The notes below the pieces were generated by a model that worked only from the letters and a program-made list of their open reading frames with translations, searched no databases and was not told where the DNA came from. The position numbers were made by a program, and so were the translations under genes. Positions 30,458 to 35,049 of a stretch of 35,049 nucleotides of DNA are shown piece by piece (positions within the stretch are counted from its first letter, which is position 1; every line of letters begins with the position of its first letter). Source of the stretch: an uncultured Plesiomonas sp. (GTDB taxonomy: Bacteria > Pseudomonadota > Gammaproteobacteria > Enterobacterales > CAMTGL01); contig CAMTGL010000002.1 in NCBI GenBank assembly GCA_947071955.1, positions 1-35,049 on the forward strand, written 5' to 3'.

Positions 30458-31366
30458 TTAACAGCGCACACTTTTTTCCAGCAAAAAATCGATCAAAACT
30501 CGCACCCGTCGCGTTTTTTGACTGTGCTGCGGAAAATAGACATACAACCCGGGATAAGGGTGCCAATGAGCAGCCAATACTGGCAATAAACGCCCTTCAG
30601 CTAGCAAATCGGCCACTATCGGCTGCATAATTCGCCCGATACCCAAACCTTTTAATGCCGCATCTACCACCGCATCGGTATCATTCACTACAATGCTAGC
30701 CGGCATATCCACCACCAATGACTGATCTTCATACCACAGACGCACTGGCGCAAGCTGATTGGAGGTAATAAAACGGTACTGCACCAATTTGTGCTGACGT
30801 AACGCCTGTGGTGTTGCTGGTGTTCCATAACGCGTGAGATAGTCAGCCGTTGCAAACAGCGCATCATGCATCGGCGGCGTTAAACGGTGAGCTACCATCC
30901 CCTCTTCCAGACGATCACCAAACCGTATCCCCATATCAATACCCTGACGCAAAATATCCACCGTTGCATCAGAGATCGATATCTCAAGCTGGATTTGCGG
31001 ATAGCGTAAACAAAACTCAGCATAGATCGGGCGGAAAAAGAACTGATACACAAAACGCGGCAAGGTAATACTGACATGGCCAATCGGCTGATCACGCAAA
31101 TCCTGCACACTATCAACCGCATCAGCCAGCTCCGCCAACAACGGTTTAGTGCGCTGATACAGCTGTAATCCAGCAGCCGTTAGCTCCATACGACGGGTAT
31201 TACGGGTAAACAGCGGCAACCCCAGCACAGTTTCAAGCTGCTTAAGAGCCTGACTCACTGAAGGCGGGGCAATGCCCAGTTTACCGGCTGCCGCGCGAAT
31301 ACTGCTCTCCTGCACAATGGTTTGAAATACCCACAACTGGTTTGCCGTAACACCCTTCATAAACAT
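30458..31366 (-). CDS. LysR-family transcriptional regulator
   Basis: 302 aa; N-terminal wHTH (SSIRAAAGKLGIAPPSVSQALKQLETVLGLPLFTR) plus substrate-binding domain; divergent from the oxidoreductase gene. Confidence 0.92.
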   Translation of the reverse strand: MFMKGVTANQLWVFQTIVQESSIRAAAGKLGIAPPSVSQALKQLETVLGLPLFTRNTRRMELTAAGLQLYQRTKPLLAELADAVDSVQDLRDQPIGHVSITLPRFVYQFFFRPIYAEFCLRYPQIQLEISISDATVDILRQGIDMGIRFGDRLEEGMVAHRLTPPMHDALFATADYLTRYGTPATPQALRQHKLVQYRFITSNQLAPVRLWYEDQSLVVDMPASIVVNDTDAVVDAALKGLGIGRIMQPIVADLLAEGRLLPVLAAHWHPYPGLYVYFPQHSQKTRRVRVLIDFLLEKSVRC

Positions 31367-31515
31367 AGTTATCTACCGATCTTTTAATTATTAGTAGCTA
31401 AAACCTAACAATGAAGTGGGTCAAGCCCCCCTACAGCCGATATCCACTTCACGGTAAGCTCTCTGTTCTGACAACACTCCCTGCCACTACCTTGTATATT
31501 AGCCGAGACTCAATA

Positions 31516-32103
31516 ATGACAATCTCTACACACAACACTCAGCACCCCCGTCAGGTACTGGTTATCTCCGGTCATCCGAATCTGGCAACATCGTATACTA
31601 ACCGCTTGATCCTCGAACAGCTCGAGCAAAACACCACACATGTACACGTTCGCCGTTTAGACCGCCTCTATCCCGACTTTAACATTGATATTGAGCGCGA
31701 ACAGCAAGCCTTACTTACCGCCGATATTGTCGTGCTACAATTTCCGTTTTACTGGTACTCTGTACCGGCACTGCTGAAAAAATGGATTGATGAGGTCTTT
31801 ACCTTTAACTTTGCTTACGGCTCTGAAGGCGACAAACTAAAAGGGAAAGATCTGATCCTTTCATTTACCGTCGGCGCACCAGAAGAAGCTTATAGCGCAC
31901 TCGGGTATAACCACTTTAGCATTGAACAAATGCTGCGCCCGCTGGAACAAACCGCCTACTTGACCCAAATGGTTTACCGCAAACCAGTCTATAGCCACAA
32001 CATGGCCTATGTTCCCAATGTACATCATACACAAGAGGCGGTAGAGGCTCGTGCTTACGCCCATGCCGAACGTCTACAGCAGCAAATTCGTACTCTGCTG
32101 TAA
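31516..32103 (+). CDS. NAD(P)H dehydrogenase (quinone) / flavodoxin-fold oxidoreductase, KefF/MdaB-like
   Basis: VLVISGHPNLATSYTNRLI, QFPFYWYSVPALLKKWIDEVF, TVGAPEEAYS; start revised from 31411 to ATG 31516, where the family-like sequence begins. Confidence 0.88.
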   Translation: MTISTHNTQHPRQVLVISGHPNLATSYTNRLILEQLEQNTTHVHVRRLDRLYPDFNIDIEREQQALLTADIVVLQFPFYWYSVPALLKKWIDEVFTFNFAYGSEGDKLKGKDLILSFTVGAPEEAYSALGYNHFSIEQMLRPLEQTAYLTQMVYRKPVYSHNMAYVPNVHHTQEAVEARAYAHAERLQQQIRTLL

Positions 32104-32258
32104 TCCCCTTATGTAACGTATTTATTGGCTAAACGATATGACAGTGAGATGCGCTACCAAAAAAGTCATCTAGATACAGAAATAAAAACAATATGATCAG
32201 GGAAAGAGGCGGGAGATAACCGTTAAGAATAATGCAGTAAACATGGCAGGAAAACAGC

Positions 32259-32296
32259 CTCATACCGTACCAAACAGCCCATTGATACGGTATGAG
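32259..32296 (-). terminator. Terminator downstream of glmS
   Basis: Perfect 11-bp inverted repeat CTCATACCGTA / TACGGTATGAG with 16-nt loop just past the glmS stop; modest T-rich run on the minus strand. Confidence 0.65.
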
Positions 32297-32314
32297 AAAA
32301 CAATCAAACTCTCA

Positions 32315-34147
32315 TTACTCCACCGTCACCGATTTAGCCAGATTTCGCGGCTGATCCACATCAGTTCCCTTATTCACTGCCACGTGATAAGACAGCAATT
32401 GCAAAGGAATGGTATAGAAAATCGGTGCAACATCATCTTCTACGGGTGGCAACGGAATAATGTTCATCCCTTCTGCCGCAGTAAAATCGGTATCCTGCGC
32501 GGTAAAAACATACAGCTGACCGCCGCGTGCGCGCACCTCTTCAATATTTGATTTAAGTTTTTCCAGCAACTCATTATTCGGTGCAACCACAATCACCGGC
32601 ATATCGGCATCAATCAGCGCCAGCGGGCCGTGTTTTAGCTCACCGGCAGCATAAGCTTCGGCATGAATGTAAGAGATCTCTTTGAGTTTCAGCGCCCCTT
32701 CCATCGCAATCGGGTACTGATCACCGCGCCCTAAAAACAGCGCATGTTGCTTCTCGTTAAAATCCATCGCCAGCTTTTCAATCACCTTATCGAGCGACAA
32801 CATCTGCTCAATCCGGCTTGGCAGTGCCTGTAACGCCTGCACCAGCGTACGCTCACGTGCATCACTCATCTGATGTAAACGGCCAATTCGCCCCACCAGC
32901 AGCAGCAATGCGGCTAATTGGGTAGTAAATGCCTTGGTCGACGCTACACCAATCTCAGCACCGGCGCGGGTCATCAGCGATAAATCTGACTCACGCACCA
33001 ATGACGAACCCGGCACATTACATACTGCCAGCGATCCCAAATAGCCCAGCTCTTTCGATAAACGCAGCGCCGCAAGGGTGTCGGCTGTTTCGCCCGACTG
33101 CGATAACGTGATAAGTAAACTCCCAGGGCGCAGTACCGATTTACGATAGCGAAACTCAGAGGCGATCTCCACATTACAGGCAACACCGGCAATGCTCTCA
33201 AACCAATAACGCGCCACCGCCCCCGCATGATACGACGTACCACACGCCACAATCTGCACATGCTGCACAGCTGACAGCAAGCGGTCAGCCTCTTCACCCA
33301 GCTCACTTAAATCCACTAACCCGTGGCTGATTCGCCCTTCAAGGGTATTTTTTATCGCCACCGGCTGCTCATAAATCTCTTTTTGCATATAGTGCCGGAA
33401 CTGGCCTTTATCACCGGCATCATGCTGCACGCTCGACTCAATAATCGCGCGATCAACGGCCTGCCCCTGCGCGTTGACAATATTCACCTCACGGCGTGTC
33501 ACCTCGGCAACATCACCCTCTTCCAAAAAGATAAAACGGCGGGTTACTGGCAGCAGAGCTAACTGATCAGAGGCAATAAAGTTCTCACCCAGACCTAAGC
33601 CAATGACCAACGGGCTGCCAGAACGTGCCACCACTACGCGGCTCGGATCACGGCAATCCAGCACCACAGTGCCGTATGCACCACTGAGCTGGCGCAACAT
33701 CCGCTGCACTGCCGCAAACAGGCTGCCACCGTGCTCGGTCAGCTCCCAGTGCGTTAAATGTGCGATAACCTCGGTATCGGTCTGTGAACTGAACACATAA
33801 CCCCGATCACGCAGTTGCGCGCGCAGTGACTCATAGTTTTCGATAATGCCGTTATGCACCACCGCAATAAACTCAGAAGTGTGCGGATGTGCATTCGCTT
33901 CAGAAGGTTCACCGTGTGTAGCCCAACGGGTATGCGCAATACCGGTTCCGCCCACAATCGGCTGTTGCTCAATCGCCTCAGCCAGCACCTGCACTTTACC
34001 CAAACGGCGAACACGCTGTAGCTCACCTTGTGCATTAACGACTGCAACACCTGCCGAGTCATAGCCGCGGTACTCCAAACGGCGCAACCCTTCGAGTAAA
34101 ATCTCTGCAACATCCCGCTGCGCTACCGCGCCAACAATTCCACACAT
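32315..34147 (-). CDS. glmS: Glutamine--fructose-6-phosphate aminotransferase (isomerizing) GlmS
   Basis: 610 aa from [13 protein letters not shown] (catalytic Cys2); [17 protein letters not shown] and C-terminal [13 protein letters not shown]; start revised from 34156. Confidence 0.98.
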   Translation of the reverse strand: MCGIVGAVAQRDVAEILLEGLRRLEYRGYDSAGVAVVNAQGELQRVRRLGKVQVLAEAIEQQPIVGGTGIAHTRWATHGEPSEANAHPHTSEFIAVVHNGIIENYESLRAQLRDRGYVFSSQTDTEVIAHLTHWELTEHGGSLFAAVQRMLRQLSGAYGTVVLDCRDPSRVVVARSGSPLVIGLGLGENFIASDQLALLPVTRRFIFLEEGDVAEVTRREVNIVNAQGQAVDRAIIESSVQHDAGDKGQFRHYMQKEIYEQPVAIKNTLEGRISHGLVDLSELGEEADRLLSAVQHVQIVACGTSYHAGAVARYWFESIAGVACNVEIASEFRYRKSVLRPGSLLITLSQSGETADTLAALRLSKELGYLGSLAVCNVPGSSLVRESDLSLMTRAGAEIGVASTKAFTTQLAALLLLVGRIGRLHQMSDARERTLVQALQALPSRIEQMLSLDKVIEKLAMDFNEKQHALFLGRGDQYPIAMEGALKLKEISYIHAEAYAAGELKHGPLALIDADMPVIVVAPNNELLEKLKSNIEEVRARGGQLYVFTAQDTDFTAAEGMNIIPLPPVEDDVAPIFYTIPLQLLSYHVAVNKGTDVDQPRNLAKSVTVE

Positions 34148-34181
34148 CGTATTCAATTCCTTGATAAATGATCACTGCCTG

Positions 34182-34210
34182 TCTATCACAACAACATCCG
34201 GCACTGACAA
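34182..34210 (-). promoter_or_regulatory. Putative glmS promoter
   Basis: Minus strand: TTGTCA (34205-34210), 17-bp spacer, GATAGA (34182-34187) with a TG extended -10; two ATTGTCAG direct repeats overlap or flank the -35. Confidence 0.4.
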
Positions 34211-34249
34211 TGGTTAACGCTGACAATCATTCATGCTGGCCGCAGCCCA

Positions 34250-35026
34250 CTACAGGCTCGGCACCTGTGCGCACAAAACCTGCACACCCTGTTGTTCAAT
34301 GTGTAATTTAATGTCAGGGTCAATTCCCTGATCGGTCACCAAACAGGTGATCTGTGACCATGGCAACTCTAAGTTGGGGATTTTGCGCCCAACCTTGTGC
34401 GACTCCGCCAGCACAATCACCTCACGTGCTACCTCGGCCATCACCCGCGATAACCCGAGCAGCTCATTAAAGGTTGTCGTGCCGCGCGCAGGGTCAATGC
34501 CCGCTGCGCCGACAAACAGCTGATCAAAGTCATACGAGCGCAACACCTGCTCGGCCACCTGCCCCTGAAATGACTCGGAATGCGGATCCCATGTTCCGCC
34601 GGTCATTAAAATAGTAGGCTCGATCTCCAGTTCCTGCAAAGCTGCCGCCACACTCATCGCATTGGTCATCACCACCAAACCACGATAACCGGCCAAATGC
34701 GGGATCACCGCTGTTGTCGTGCTGCCCGAATCAATAATCAGCCGGTTATGATCACGGATCAGCGTCGCAGCCAGTGCTGCTATCGCTAACTTTTGCAACG
34801 AAACTTTATCCTCTTCCGGTTCGCTCACCAGCTCTTGAGGGATCAGCACCGCACCACCGTAGCGGCGTAACAGCAAACCGTTACGCTCTAACTCAGCCAA
34901 ATCTTTGCGAATGGTCACTTCAGAGGTTTCAAAGCGGCGGGCAAGCGTATCAACGCTCACTTCACCCTGCTCACGCAGTAAATTAACAATCGTATGTCGC
35001 CGCTGCTGGGTATTGCGTTTACTCAT
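34250..35026 (-). CDS. DeoR-family transcriptional regulator
   Basis: 258 aa; RRHTIVNLLREQGEVSVDTLARRFETSEVTIRKDLAELERNGLLLRRYGGA HTH and DSGSTT sugar-phosphate sensor motif; upstream of and co-oriented with glmS. Confidence 0.93.
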   Translation of the reverse strand: MSKRNTQQRRHTIVNLLREQGEVSVDTLARRFETSEVTIRKDLAELERNGLLLRRYGGAVLIPQELVSEPEEDKVSLQKLAIAALAATLIRDHNRLIIDSGSTTTAVIPHLAGYRGLVVMTNAMSVAAALQELEIEPTILMTGGTWDPHSESFQGQVAEQVLRSYDFDQLFVGAAGIDPARGTTTFNELLGLSRVMAEVAREVIVLAESHKVGRKIPNLELPWSQITCLVTDQGIDPDIKLHIEQQGVQVLCAQVPSL

Positions 35027-35049
35027 GCACTGCCACCAAAAGTTTCGAT

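Noticed and set aside
31411-31515. N-terminal extension of the oxidoreductase ORF
   Set aside because: The family-like sequence begins downstream, around MTISTHN (31516); the extension lies in the divergent regulatory region.
33754-34113. 119 aa minus-strand ORF in an alternative frame of glmS
   Set aside because: Overlaps the strongly conserved glmS coding sequence; composition looks like out-of-frame translation.
1-35049. CRISPR arrays, tRNA/rRNA genes, transposases, prophage or toxin-antitoxin modules
   Set aside because: Read for these; none supported. All sizeable ORFs belong to well-known core families.

Overview
The window is about 35 kb of gammaproteobacterial chromosome and is almost entirely recognisable core or accessory-core genes. 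From left to right it contains: yegD (Hsp70-like) and an mdtD-like MFS transporter (+); a complete E. coli-type (type II) bacterial cellulose synthesis locus, with bcsEFG (-) divergent from bcsRQABZC (+); a ribose operon rbsDACBKR (-) with a LacI-type operator palindrome and a plausible promoter; a calcineurin-like phosphoesterase and kup (-); an emrR-emrA-emrB efflux module (+); a divergent LysR regulator / NAD(P)H oxidoreductase pair; and glmS preceded by a co-oriented DeoR-family regulator (-). I see no rRNA, tRNA, CRISPR array, transposase or phage genes. I find no convincing previously undescribed system. The items most worth a second look are small: a repeat- and homopolymer-rich Lys/Gln C-terminal tail on BcsF, a 72-bp terminal-inverted-repeat structure between bcsC and rbsR, palindromes in the AT-rich bcsE/bcsR divergent region, direct repeats overlapping a putative glmS promoter next to a DeoR regulator, and stacked hairpins between yegD and mdtD. 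All assignments come from reading the sequence and remembered family motifs; no database search was run.
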